From positions 41,117,501 through 41,181,500 of the forward strand of contig CM048846.1 of the NCBI GenBank assembly GCA_026545225.1: DNA of 64,000 nucleotides. The letters run 5' to 3'. The position numbers and the translations under genes were made by a program. Under the pieces are notes generated by a model. That model ran no database searches. It was not told the DNA's origin and was given only the letters and a program-made list of their open reading frames with translations. This DNA comes from Cornus controversa. Its lineage: Eukaryota > Streptophyta > Magnoliopsida > Cornales > Cornaceae. Below are positions 31,870 to 44,680 of this stretch, one piece after another (within the stretch, counting starts at the first letter, position 1; every line of letters starts with the position of its first letter).

Positions 31870-34680
31870 ACGTCACGCCCCGATTTCCGACACCTGATTA
31901 AGAGCAAGAGAAATAAGGGGTGAACAGTAAAATCAACATCCAACACACTCTTTAATCACAATCGTTCCTTGATACCATGCTCTGATACCAAGTTGTCACG
32001 CCCCGATTTCTGTCTTCCGAAAATCAAGGGTGATTAGGTTCTCACATCATTGAATCATATCACTAATCTCACTTTAACACCATTCAATTGCGGAAGCTAT
32101 CGATACATACACGATTACATATGTGTATATATACTCGTTATTATCTACCTCAATGGTCCATGCATCAATACATACTCATTCTTGTTCCAAAATTTAGAAA
32201 TTCTAATTTAGTCCAGGTTTCGGTCGACTAGAAACCCCTTTCGGTCAGCTGAAGCCTGGGTTCAGCTGACCTTCCGATTCCTAGTTCTGTCGGTCGATCG
32301 GTTGGAGGTACAACTTCGTTCGGCCCAAAGGGAGGTTTTGACTGGCTGAAACCTTCCTTTAGTTTTCTGGAACAAATACCCCATTTGCAAAATTTCAGTA
32401 TCTCACAGTTTCGATCGGCTGCTACAGAGACTAGGCGACTGAAAGTTCAAAAATGTCTCAAAACCTGATTTTCACAAGTCTATGTGCTTTCTCTATAGTC
32501 ATAAAACCATTTATAACCCAAAATATGAATAAAACTCAACCAAATTCATATGTTTGTACCTTATAAAGACTAGGTACATGCATTTCACAATTATACTTTA
32601 AATCATCCATTCACTTGAAGTATAAACATCAACAATGATCCATAATGTTCATGGTAAGCTAAGAAATATACAATCCTTACTTCTATAAGCCATTCCACAT
32701 TTCCATACACGAAAGAAATTACAAAAGATCCACTATGCATATATTTCTCCAAATCTCACATAAAGAAACTAATATGCATACATTTCTCAAAAATCATACC
32801 CATGCCATGTGTGGCATTTACATTTAAAGTTCGTAAGCATATGAAGAACCAAATGTAAATGCAACACTACAACTATGGTCGACATGCCACAAACTGACAT
32901 GGACCTATATATACATGTGTTCAAAAACAATTCCAAAAGAAGTAGAAAAATTCACTCTAGTGCTCTATGCTACGTCCTCCATGGGAGCTTTATTTGAAAA
33001 AAGTTTGGGGGAAGGGGGTGAGCATACAACTACGCCTAGTAAGAATGATCCACCTGACTCTACCTTAACTCAGGCAGTTATGCATGAATACATAATGAAA
33101 TCTCTAGATGGATACATGTCATGCCCTCATGGTTTTCATATTCAAAATAATATCATTTTTGAAAACATATTTAATGTCACACATTCCCAATGCATAAAAC
33201 AGTTTATAAAAGAATCTCAATCTCAAATAAACTCACACAACGTATACCCAGAAATTACTTCAACTGGGGACTTCTTCTTATCACAATTCTATAGTAATGG
33301 TTTCTTTGAAACCACAAACTCTGCTTACACTCTACGGGTTGCTAACCCGACGAAAATGACATCGCTTGGCCAAGTTTTGGGCCTTGCACCCTAGGGCTCC
33401 GGGCCCTTCTTAATTCTCACACATGCCCCAAAAATCACACATAATGCACATTTGTCACAAAAATGCACATAATTCACAATTGTCACAATTTTCACCAAAT
33501 GCATAACCTATGTCAAGTTAATGCATGTCAATTCTCTCCCAAGCTTGTCACAATGAAATTTCACAATTTCATGGAAATCACACAATCCACTTTAGAAAAT
33601 TTTATTTCATGTATAAATCTCACATATAAACTCAAATTTTTATTTTTGATGTAATGAGCACAAATATTCAACATGAAATCATTAAAACAATTTAAACACC
33701 TATATCATATAATCTTAACCTAGAGCATGTTAGAAAGCCTCAAGTTCACACTTCACATCAATTTTTCACATGGACAAATTCTTAAAATTTTCATGTCACA
33801 ACTATGTGACCTATAGAATCAAAGTAAAGAGGAGATTCATACTCCTACCTCAAATTTCAAGTTGGTTCTAGCAAATCTCAAATTTCTTTTCGGTTCAAAC
33901 CGATGCTCTTAGTTCGAGGAACAAACTACACTTCTTCGAAAAATTCAAAATCAAAGTGCAAAGTCTCTGAAATGTAGAAAGAATGGAGAGACCAGACGGT
34001 GGTGACATCCGCTTGGCCAAGTTTTGGGTCGTTCACCCTAGGGCGCCGGGCCCTTCTTACTTCTTAAGACATTTTCCAAAATCATTAATTATCACGTTGA
34101 CTCACAATTTTATCAAATACAACCACAACTAAAATTTTACCAAATTTTCACAATATTATACAAGCTATCAACCAACATATTTCCAAGTTAAAACCATATA
34201 TATAATGATGCAATATTATTCAACCTCATAATATTTAAAATCATGTAATTTCACCAAAAATCTATCTTTCATACTTTCTATTAAACATATAAGGTACGAC
34301 ATATAGTGTTCACGTAGACATGATATAGGCCCTAAACAAACTTAGCATGCTTTCAAGCATCAACTACGTCTTGCCCAAATCATATTCCAACTAATTCTAC
34401 ACATTTGGACAATCAATATCACATATCTCACATATATATAGTCTTCAAATTGAACACATAAAACACATATGTTTTAAGAACAAGTAGAAGACATACATCC
34501 CTACTTTAAACATAATGTAACATATAAGAAACTCAAAACACAAATACAAGATTTATCTTATATGATCAAACATGCTAAAATTTTAACATCCCACCTAAGT
34601 GACATATATAATCAAAGAGGAGAAGGAATAAACGCCCCTACCTCAAAATCCAAGACAAAGAACCCTAACGAACCGTTTCA
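31870..34680 (-). mobile_element. Mosaic of Tekay-type LTR copies (minus strand)
   Basis: LTR 3' ends carrying the hallmark GGGGCGTGAC (minus) occur at about 31871 and 31994. A PBS lies between them. Two overlapping LTR-like stretches share the phrase CGCTTGGCCAAGTTTTGGG at about 33363 and 34010, and each continues into a similar 'cctacctcaaa' segment, so at least two LTR copies adjoin. A 159-codon open frame at 32915-33394 lies inside LTR sequence and has no protein-like character. A word of GGTCGACTGAAACC type recurs at about 32220-32440. Confidence 0.65.
31979..31990 (-). other. Primer-binding site for tRNA-iMet
   Basis: The minus strand reads TGGTATCAGAGC, the standard initiator-Met primer site, 3 nt from the LTR end TGACA at 31994. 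It shows that the LTR starting here was a 5' LTR of a minus-strand element whose internal region is almost wholly lost. Confidence 0.85.
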
Positions 34681-37600
34681 ATCTCTCAAACATCGCGAAA
34701 GCATAATTCTCATATACACTTGTCTATCTACTAACCATCCCCACAGATTATGATACGATATATCGTAATCTAGATTATGATACATCGTAAGTTACGATGC
34801 ATCAAACATGTATTGTAACAAGATGCGAGATCTTCTATTTTCTATCTTTGTCCAAACCCAATTTCCCTAAGGTATTACGATGCATTGTGATGTCCATTTT
34901 GATGCATCGCCAATTATGATATATCGCCAAAGTTGCGTATTAAGCTGCGAAATGTTCTATCCTCAAATCCAGATTTCAACTCTCATTACGATGCATCACT
35001 ATGAGGCTTTTGATGCATCGTTGGGTTTTAATGCATCGTAATTGGGATTATGATGCATCATAACCCCTAGAGTGTCATTTCTACAGAAATTCTACAATTT
35101 GATATTTGGCCATTTTGAGCTCAAAAACACCTATCATTCTAAGTCTAACCATAAAATATCCAATCTATAATTGAAAGGTACTACCATCATACACAAGTTC
35201 CAAACCATGCATTTAATCAAAATCATGCACTCATCCAAACATTCCTCATCATTAAATACATTCCCATTATCCATCCATCAACTTCATTAGATACACAAAA
35301 GGATCCAATTCATATATTCCATAAGAATGGCTTTAAAAGTTTATAGTCATAGTTGAATTACACATTTAAGGTCCGAAAGCAATTGCAATTCAATTGTGAC
35401 TATAACTACATCAAATTTCACATGACATAAGCCGACATGGATAGCCATGTACAAAAATGTCCAAAAGAAGAGCCGAAAGCCAAAAGGAGATCCACTTAGA
35501 TACTCAAGTCCCGTCCATTATCGGCGCCTTATCTATAAAAAGGTTTGGGAAAAGGGGGTGAGCAACTCAACAGTTTAGTAAGAATATCCCAACCCACCTA
35601 GGTATCGACCCGACACCGACCTACATGAAATGTATGTCGCGAAACTATATGTCACTCTCCATATTCACGTAACAATGCAGGTTAAAGATAAATGCATTAA
35701 AATCATACATCAATCTCAACAATTTAAACACATAAGCAAAGATACATGTATGCACTCTCTCAGCCCTAATCCAATACGTAAACATGATTAGACTGCTCCA
35801 AGGATCATGTGACCTTGGAAACCTCTAATATATCCATATAACTTTGACAACTCTGAAAAGTCATACAACCTTAGCAATATGTTGGTTTGCCAAAATGTGA
35901 CTTCGACATTCCATGCTCTCTACTTGCACACATTGCACATCCTCATACTTTACATCACATACATCATGGTGTACAACATTTAGCACATAGGAATCATAAA
36001 AGGAGAGAAACTCAACACCACAGCCCCTTCACTCTCTTACATGCCAATACAACTTATACCTCACCAATTCACCTGAAACCCTAGAATTTATAACTAGAGA
36101 GGAAAGAACACCACTACCTCAAGTTTGGAGACTTTTCAAGAAATCTCCAATATTTCCTCCAAGTCCCACCTTGCCGAAACTCAAGTTTTTTTAGTTCAAA
36201 CTGAAGCCCTTGCCAAGCCCTATGTTTTGTCCTTCTTTGATGAATCCCAAATCCAAGCCGAAGCCCCTCGAAATACAGAGAGAATGAAGATGGATGAAAA
36301 TGGGAGAGAAGAGAGAGATATAGCTATGTGAGAAGTGGCTGGGATTTCTCAGCCTTAGATATTTATAATATTGATGGTCCGAGAAACCCATGATCATGTT
36401 TGCCCAAGTTTTAATGTCAAAAGGATCTAAAAAGGCATTAGTATCATTTTTACTTTAAATGATAATTTTGGGGTTGGTATTCATGATTTATCTAATTATC
36501 CTGTTATTATTTTATGTGCACTAACCTAGTTGTAGGGACATATGCTTTGGCACTGTAGATTCATATATGTGAGTGGCATTTTTTGTAATTTGTTCGTAAC
36601 ATGAGGTGGTGTGTATTAACACAAAGGGTTGGGTGATTTTTGCATAAAAAGGAAAGGGCTTTATATAAGCTTGCGGCTGACCATGAAATAGAGGGACAGA
36701 GGGTTAGTTTTGTAATATAAGCCTTCATTAGTCATTTAGTGTGAGGAGGTGAGGTGCAGTATAAATGCACAGTGATGAGAGGCGCTAAGTGTGATGTTTT
36801 TGGCTGATTGATAGATAAGAGGTATACAAAGGGAATATATGGAGATAATACAGGAAAACATATATGGTGATGATTTCGGCTGATTTTTTTTAAGACATAC
36901 AAACATAAGTATATAGTTATAGTTAGAGAGAGACAAGAAAAATTGGGGGTGATGTGAGTATGAGAGAAATCGTGAGAGAGGTGTATGTGTGTGAGCCCGA
37001 AGCCATCACTGATCTGAACCGAAGCCATCACCTATCTGAACCGGAGAAATCACCAATTTGAACCGAAGTCTTCTCAAATCTGAACCGAAGTCATAACCGA
37101 TTTGAACCCTTGATTTCTCCTATCTGATCCATCGTTCTTTCCGATCGGAGCTTGTGATTACTCCACTGTTGATTCAAGTAATTTCCTTCACTATTTGTGA
37201 GTGTTCTTTGTTTGAGTTTTCATAATCCAGATACAGGTATAAACTAATTCAGCTACACACGAGCACCTGCACATGGTTTCATTTACATATATGCATTCTG
37301 TGATTTTTGTTTGAATCAGTTTTTTCCTGAAAGAAAAATCTGTTAGCTGAAGCTTCAAAGTATGAATACTGTGTTATGGAGATTTAACAGATTGGAGTGC
37401 CCTATTTTTTTGTTTATGTTTAGAAAATTTTTGCAGAAAAATCTCTAGTTGAAAATCTTATGCTTCTGATCTGTTATTACTAAATAGTTTGTGTTGTCCG
37501 AAAATTCCAATCTACTGAAATCTAACTTCCTAGTGTTGATTTGCTGATTTGAGGCATTAAACAAGTTGTTTTGGGATTAAATCTTTTGCTATTTTTTGAA

Positions 37601-39010
37601 ACACTTTTATTGCTGAATTAAATTCTTTATGGTTGAGTGATGATGTTGTTGAGTTGTACTGATATATGCTGAGAGTATGCTGTTGAGTTGTGCTGAAATA
37701 TGTTGAAATAGTGCTGACTTTGCTGATGTTTTTAATGTTGAATTTGTTGAATTAAAATGTCAAGTCTGCTGATTTCTATAGTGTTAAATATTGCTAATCA
37801 AAATTGCTATAATGGCTGTTTGAATTTGCGAATTAACTACTGTCCTATATGCTGAATTTGTTGTCCCAAAAACAGTACTCATGTTGTCTACCTTTTAAAA
37901 TGCCTATGCTACTAACTTTTATCCTAGTGTAGTTCTGTATAATTCATTAGAAATTAAAGGTTCAAAAGTCAAGAACAGTTAGAAGCTGAAGACGGGAATC
38001 CTTGGAGGAGCTGATTTCTACAAGGTTTACTGGTTGAAGACCTATCATTGAAAAAGTTCAAGAATCATGATCTACCAAAAAGACGAGTGACTGTCATTCT
38101 CGTACCAGACCTTGAAGACTAACTTTCAGAGTTTCAAGGGTTGAAGATCATCCTTTGAAGACCAACACACAAGCTTGAAGACCTTGCCGCTGCTCAAGAC
38201 ATCAAACTGACTCCACTACTACTATGTACTGTCCAAGTATAGGGATACTTTGGACAGGGGGAGTGTGAGTGATTTTGGTGAGATTGAGGTGAGATAGCTT
38301 GGGTTTTGGAAAGCCTAAGTTGAGATTGAGAGCGAAAAAGTTGTTGTGAGATTTGGTAAGAGTGGTTCAGGCCTAGGGAGGCTGTGAACTGGCTGAGTGC
38401 TGGAGTGAACTATGTTGTGAGTTGGGTGAGTGAGAGAGTGATTGAGAGAATTATTATACTACCCTTTCAGACATAGTGGAGCTCAGTTCGAAGAGGTTTT
38501 TTCCCCACCTTGGTTTTCTTTATAAATCTGTGTCCATCAAGTTATGTGATTACTTGTGCCAACCAAACTTGCAATATTAGGAAAAAAAAAATTAAATGAC
38601 CTATTCACCCCCTCCCCCCTTTAGGTTCATCAAATATTTAGGGCACAAAATGACTAAAACACCTTTAGGCCACTTAACGTACCCTCCTGACCTCCATTTT
38701 TAATTTTAAAAATTCTTACGGTCTCAAAATCACTTCCTTAACTCTTTAAACATTTCATTTGGTTTAAAACTAAAAATAATTATTTTTCAAAATTTTTTCA
38801 GATTTTCGGGCCCACTCGGATTGTATCCTAGAGCCTCGTTGACCTAAAAGTTAAACTTCTCCAAGTATTTCAAAAATTTTCCAAAACCTCTATACAAATT
38901 TTCAAACATGTTTCCCACACTTAAAATATATTAAACATCATTCAAATGCATTTATAGTAGTTATGATGAATAAAATGAAAACTGGATAAATTTGGTCACG
39001 GTCTCTACAA
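34681..39010 (-). mobile_element. 3' LTR of the decayed Tekay element, interrupted by a solo LTR
   Basis: On the minus strand the LTR begins TGTAGAGACCGTGACC at 39010, next to the PPT. It can be followed down to about 34681, where it matches the LTR piece at 51360-51965. A copia-like solo LTR (36372-38632) splits it. It contains iterated ATGATGCATCG words at 34745-35065 and a TATA-like ATATTATAAATATC at about 36358-36371. The lower border is blurred by adjoining related LTR copies. Confidence 0.65.
36372..38632 (+). mobile_element. Copia-like solo LTR or internally deleted element (2261 bp)
   Basis: Ends TGATG...CATCA, with a perfect 5-bp target duplication aatat at 36367-36371 and 38633-38637. 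The uninterrupted Tekay LTR sequence resumes on either side (compare 55670-55690). Plus-strand signals: TATA box in GGGCTTTATATAAGC (36659-36671), and near the end GGTTTTTTCCCC plus CTATTCACCCCC, which are typical of SIRE/Maximus-type copia LTRs. There is no internal coding region. Confidence 0.75.
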
Positions 39011-39024
39011 TTTCCCTACCTTCA
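39011..39024 (-). other. Polypurine tract of the Tekay element
   Basis: The minus strand reads GAAGGTAGGGAAAT immediately before the LTR start TGTAGAGACC. This matches the position and style of chromovirus PPTs. Confidence 0.7.
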
Positions 39025-39137
39025 AGGAATTTCATCCTCGAAATTAGAAACATACCTCAAGTAGTAAACAACTCAGGATACTTTAAGTGAGATTCTTGTT
39101 CCCACTCCCATATAGGCTCTTTAACTTTGTGATGCCT

Positions 39138-40796
39138 CTAAAACACTTTAACTAACAGAATGGTTTTGCCCTGAAGCACTTGCTCTCTAGTATCCAAAAC
39201 CTGGATCGGCCTCTCCTCATACGACAAGTCCTCCTTCACCTCAAGATCTGTCCAATCTAGCACATGTGAAGGATCCAACTCATATTTTCTCAACATCAGA
39301 ATGTGAAAAGTATTGTGTACACTTTGCATTTGTGATGGCAATGCCAAGCGATGCAACCTCACCCATGCGATCCAATATCTCGAACGGAGTGATAAACCGT
39401 GGTGCTAGCTTCCCACTATGCCCAAATCTCATCAAGCCTTGTTACAGCGAGACCTTTAGAAAGACATGGTCTCCCACCTGAATGCTAAAACCCTCCACCT
39501 CCTGTCAGCATAGCTTTTCTGATGACTTTGAGCCGTAAGTGAATGTTGCCTTATAATCTTTGTCTTTTACGTAGTCTCTCGAACTACATTCGAGTGCAAT
39601 GCCACAGTCTCTCCAACCACTGTCCAATAAACCGGTGACCCATAAGGTCTATTGTACAACACCTCAAATGGAGTCATCTCAATACTAGCTTGGTACCTAT
39701 TATTATATGCATACTCCACTAATGGAAGGTGATTATCCCAACTACCACAAAAATCAAGTGCACATGCCCGAAGCATATCCTCTAAAATCTGTATGGTACA
39801 CTCTGAATGACCATCTGTCTGAGGATGAAAAGTCGTACTGAAATAAAGGTCTGTATTAAGTGCAACCTAAAAGTTTTGCCAAAATCGTGATGTAAACCTC
39901 GGATCTCTGTCGGACACTATGGAAATTGACACTCTGTGTAATCTCAAATTTTGATCAATGCATTGCCGTCTGAGAGTATCCACATCATTTCTCACTCGAA
40001 TCAGAAGGAAATGAGTCACCATAGTCAATCGGTCTACAATGACCCAAAATGCATCGTGACTCCTTCTCGTCCTTGGTAACCCCATCACAAAGTTGACAGT
40101 GACGTGTTCCCACTTCCATATAACCATCGGTAATAGCTATATTAAACTGCCAATCTCTGATGCTTCGCCTTCACTTGTTGACAAATGAGGCACCTCGCCA
40201 CAAACTGTGCAATGTTCTTTTTTATGCCCTTCCACCAGTACTGTCTATGAATGTTGTGGTATATTTTGGTACCACCAGGATTCATTGCAATTCTAGAGTT
40301 GTGAAACTCTCTCAAAACCTCATTCCTGCAAACCAATGGAATAACCATCCTGCCTCTGAATCTCAAGCCTCCATCTGAATGGATAACCTAATCTTCCACC
40401 ACTTCGCCACTCAAAATCCAAGTGCGAATACTCTCCATCTCTTTGTCATGCCTTTTTTCTCAACCACCCCACTCACTAGAGTTGGTTGTGTAATAAGTGT
40501 GAACAAAGTAACCGGTTCACCACCCTCACTAAAGTACAATCATATTTCTGAGATGTCTTCCAACATCTTCCACTCTCGGATAGCAATACTAGCTAAGGTC
40601 CCATGTGACTTTCTGCTCAATGCATCAACGACCATGTTGGCTTTTCCTTGGTGATACTGAAGATCAAAGTTATAGTCTTCCATATACTCAACCAACCTCA
40701 TTTGCCTCATATTCAAGTCATTCTGTATAAAAAGGTAACTCAAACTCTTGTGGTCGGAGAAAACCTCAAACCTCTCCCTATACAAATAATGCCTCC
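39138..40796 (-). pseudogene. Tekay chromovirus pol, 3' half: RNase H end, integrase, chromodomain remnant
   Basis: Broken frames on the minus strand show, in order, the RNase H tail ([24 protein letters not shown], 40785-40540), the integrase zinc-finger region (WWKGIKKNIAQFVARC, 40366-40142), the catalytic core (VNFVMGLPRT; VSDRDPRFTSRFW, 40127-39867), the end of the core with FEVLYNRPYG (39776-39567), and a chromodomain-linked tail (YELDPSHVLDW...LLVKVF, 39362-39138). At least four frameshifts or stops separate them. The domain order and the ELDPSHVLDW motif indicate the Del/Tekay clade. It continues at 48257 beyond a nested insertion. Confidence 0.88.
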
Positions 40797-42227
40797 TGAT
40801 TCATGTGTGAGTGTGACTCAAAAAGTATATCAATTAAAAATTTCCACACTTCGCAATAGAACGAATTCCTTGCAGAATAGGGCTATCGAAAGGGGTATCG
40901 TACCTCAGGGACTGTGGTCTGACTAAGTTGAATTGTTAGGATTAATTCTAATTAAATTTAAAAGAAATAAATTCTGATTTTTAATTCTAAATTAACTAAT
41001 GAAGCAATTGAACAAAAGCAAGAAAAATTAAGGATTGTAGAGAATATAAGATAAGTCTATGGTTATTGATTTCACCACTAACTTCACAATCAATGGTCAA
41101 TTGAACTAACTATGGGGCATCATATCATGCATAAGTGGTGTCGGTGGCTACAAGCTCACCTCCATCCGTCAAGAAGATAACATATGATTAAGGCTAAGCC
41201 ATGGACTATCTTCGATTGGCATGGGCCATCTGCCTAACTACTCTACTCTAGGGTGCAGTATGGTTCATCTTCTCTAGGCATAATCCATCAAAGCTTTTAA
41301 TGATATATTCAGTGAAAACCATTGTGTAATAATCACTCTCATGATCACAGAAAACAAGAGGGACGAGTTCAATAACAACAATCAAATATCTAAGACAAGA
41401 TAAGAAATCATTGAAACTGAATTTATAAAACTTTTATTGCTCAATTCTATAATAAGAATCCTCTAAATTACACAATTTATGAATGAATACAAAAATCCCT
41501 AATAATTAGAACAATCAAATCAGTGATGTTTAGTTAGGGCTCCATCAAAACCCTGGTGGCTGAACTAGCCGCTCATGATACGTCTTGTTCTCCAATGATT
41601 CTCTATTCCAAAAGCTCTTCAAAGCTGCTGCCAAGCCTCCCCAATACAGCCCTAATTTGTCACTTTAAATAACCAAGAGAATACATCAAAGTCCTAATCC
41701 AATTAGGAATTAATTAGGGTTTCTCGCAGCACTAATCAGGTGGGTTTTTCCTGCTGACTTCGGCCCAACTTTTGACCCACTAGAAGTTCGATTTACGGAA
41801 TTTTCGTGAAATACAAAAGTGTGCAGAATAAAATTTCATTCAACTTTACTCGAGAATTAAGTCGATTTGAGGCTAGGAAATAAGACTTCTGGTCCATTTT
41901 CCAAAACGGGATTAAGACTGTATTATGCGCAGATTTGGGCTTCAGGCCCAAAACCTTCTTAAGCAGTTGTAATTCTCTTGGACCTCTTCCTTGGGCTGAT
42001 TTGAGTTAAAATATGGAGTTCAATGGATCCCTTTGATGTAGGCTTCATCTAACCATCTTGCATGTCATCTTTAAAAGCCCAAAATCATGATTTTAATTGA
42101 AATAATCATTAAGGCCCTGAAAATACAGAAAACACTAAAACAAAGTAAAATCACAAAATAATCTATCACTAAGAGAATAAAATACATAAGTTAAGAGGCT
42201 ATAATGCATAACATTCAACGCCTATCA
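40797..42227 (-). repeat. 3' LTR of element B (1431 bp)
   Basis: Minus strand starts TGATAGGCGTTGAATG (42227) and ends CATGAATCA (40797). Colinear with 46826-48256 over the full length. Confidence 0.93.
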
Positions 42228-42265
42228 CACCCCCAAACTTACATATTGCTAGTCCCTTAGCAATA
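42228..42265 (-). other. PPT and hairpin 2 of element B
   Basis: The minus strand has stem TATTGCTA/TAGCAATA with loop AGGGAC (42265-42244), then AAGTTTGGGGGTG (42240-42228), abutting the 3' LTR. It is identical in layout to 10874-10911 and 61282-61319. Confidence 0.85.
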
Positions 42266-44680
42266 GAATAAAACAAAACTAAAACAAAGAAACTACTAAA
42301 CACTAACTAAACTACCCAACTCCACTTTCGTGGGAGAAACGATTGCATTTAGCATATGCAACAAGCCTTTAAACCCCTAGGTTCCCCCTAGTGGACGAGT
42401 ATAGTCTCGTGAGGGTTTCCAGAAATGTTACCCACAAACATTCAAAATTTTGTTTCAACATTAATTCAAGAAGAAGATTACAATACATAGTTACAAACTT
42501 GCATTCAAGGATAATATTAAACTTTCAAATTCTATAATTCAAATCAATGGTCCCCATGCATAATTCACATCAACATATCTCAAAATAATCAACTCTAACT
42601 TCCTCGTGAAAAGTAAACTAGCAGTCATCTCATGCAGCATAACCCAGCTCTGAATATATTAAGGCACATACCCCTTCAACTCACTAGCTCCCCTTATTGA
42701 AATCATACTTCCAAACATGAATACATGACTTTTTCATTTTTTTTTTCATCATTCCTTTTTTCATTGCTTTATTGGTTGTGCAATGTCTTGATCTATTTAA
42801 GCTTTCTGAAAGATCCATGTAGCAAGCTTTCAGTCAGTGACTCCCAAACCAGATGACTTTAGGGCACTAGGCTTTAAGATACCCCGAAGACCTAATTACT
42901 CGAATCAGTCAGGCTACAAATCAAGACAACCAATGCTCATCTTTTCTCACCTTTTCACTTTTGACACGAACACTCCGTGCTTCCTGAGGCATAGAGGCCT
43001 GGTTACTCGTGAAAAGGATCAAATTGATTGCTTATTCATCACTTTTTTCTTTTTTTTTTCTTTTTCATTGAAGTCAAGTAATCACATCATCGGTACTCAT
43101 TCTCAAGAGATACCAATTAATATCAAGCATATGTACTCAACAACTCAAAGCCATAGTTTATACCCCACAAAATTATGCTAGTGCGTCTGTGCATGTAAGG
43201 AAATTAAAATCAATCACTCCAAAACATGTTATTGCAAACCATGATTAAAACCACTTAATTTAAACCATAGTTTCCAAAAATCTAAAACATACTAAAAAAT
43301 TGCAAGTTATGCACCTACATAAGGTATTAATCCTTTGAATAATATAAAAAAACATTCTATCTAAAAATGAAACAAAAGAAAATAATAAACAAACTAAAAA
43401 AAAAAATAAACAAAATTCCTAAAACAAGAAGAATTTCATTTAAATTTTTCCCATATATGCAATAAAGCACAAAAATAGGCATCGCCTCACCCCCAAACTT
43501 AAACTGTACATTGTCCTCAATGTACACCAAATTAAAGCATAGAGAAGGGTAAGAACGATGTTACCAAGGATCCGGAGAGGTAGTGGCAAAAAAATATAGC
43601 AAACCAATAGTATGAAGGTAATGCAATAACACCCCCAAACTTGGATGTTTCAACCTGTCAAAACAGACCACTCTACCCCAAAGACCAAGTGAAATAATAT
43701 GGATGAAAATAAATAAGAAATAATTTTTGTTTTGTTTTGTTTTTTTTTTTTTTTGAAACTGAATAAAAAAAATAATATGAAAAATAAAATAAAGAAAAGA
43801 AAATTAAAAAGAAAAATAAAAATACAAAAGATAGTTACCTCCTAAAAATCAAGGAGAAGGTGGTGCCGAAGCATTTAAGTCATGGCCGGAATGGAGCATC
43901 AAAATCAACCAAGTAGCCCACATTCAATGCACAATGTCCTCCCCCAAACTTGTAGCACAAAACCTCTCAAAGAAATTCAACCAATTTTTCAACCAAAGTC
44001 TACTTCCTTGTGAAGAAGAAACTTGAGAAAATTGATTATTTAATGAGGATGGAGAAAAATAGATTGGAATGGATGATGATGGTGATGAATGATGATGATC
44101 AAGTAGTGTTATGAAATATTTTTAGAGTGTATTTTGATGTTGGAGAGGGACAAAGAGCCACCAAAGCTTGAAATTTTGGGTTAGAGGAAGTAGGGCATGA
44201 AAGAGGGTCTCAAAATAGACAAAATGGATCAAATTGGGCCTTCAGGGGCTGGGGCGATCGATCCCCCAGGGGCTGGGCGATCGATCGCCCAGCTGGTTGT
44301 TGTCCATGTAGAGAAAAAAATGGGGGCGATCGATCCCCCTTGCTGGAGCCTGTTGAGTCTCTATCGCCAAGGGTCGACCGGGAAGGGTATTTTTGGAGGG
44401 TCCATCGCCCAAGGTCGACCGAGACCTCTCTTTTTCACCCATTTTGAGTCCAAATACCTCAGTACACCTCTTGACATCCCCCAAAAGCAACTTATACATC
44501 AAAAACTCAAAGAAAACACATTAAAACACACCTAATAATGGAAAAAAATATATAAAATAAAAATAATAAAATAAAATAAAATAAAAATAAAAGAAAACTA
44601 AAAAAATTAAAGGATAGAAATATATACAAATCCCACAATTTAACGTCCGTAGGTGACAGTCATCGACTTCAATTGAAAGT
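42266..44680 (-). other. Non-coding 3' module of element B
   Basis: Contains four AAGTTTGGGGG tracts in all with the PPT: about 43923-43936, 43630-43643, 43488-43500 and 42228-42240. It also holds hairpin 1 (43505-43526), the conserved TGCCCTAAA block (42815-42871) and a 115-bp stretch shared with element C (42320-42435 versus 61128-61245). An array of GGCGATCGATCGCC/GGTCGACC words lies at 44249-44425. Open frames here are short and not conserved. Confidence 0.75.
43488..43526 (-). other. Hairpin 1 and internal PPT-like tract of element B
   Basis: The minus strand has a 9-bp stem TGTACATTG/CAATGTACA with loop AGGA (43526-43505), then AAGTTTGGGGGTG (43500-43488). Confidence 0.75.

Noticed and set aside
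32915-33394. 159-codon open frame as a gene
   Set aside because: It lies within Tekay LTR sequence, has no domain or biased composition, and is not kept in the sibling LTR copies.
44197-44535. 112-codon open frame in element B's 3' region
   Set aside because: It overlaps the GGCGATCGATCGCC word array and runs opposite to the element. The composition follows the repeat.
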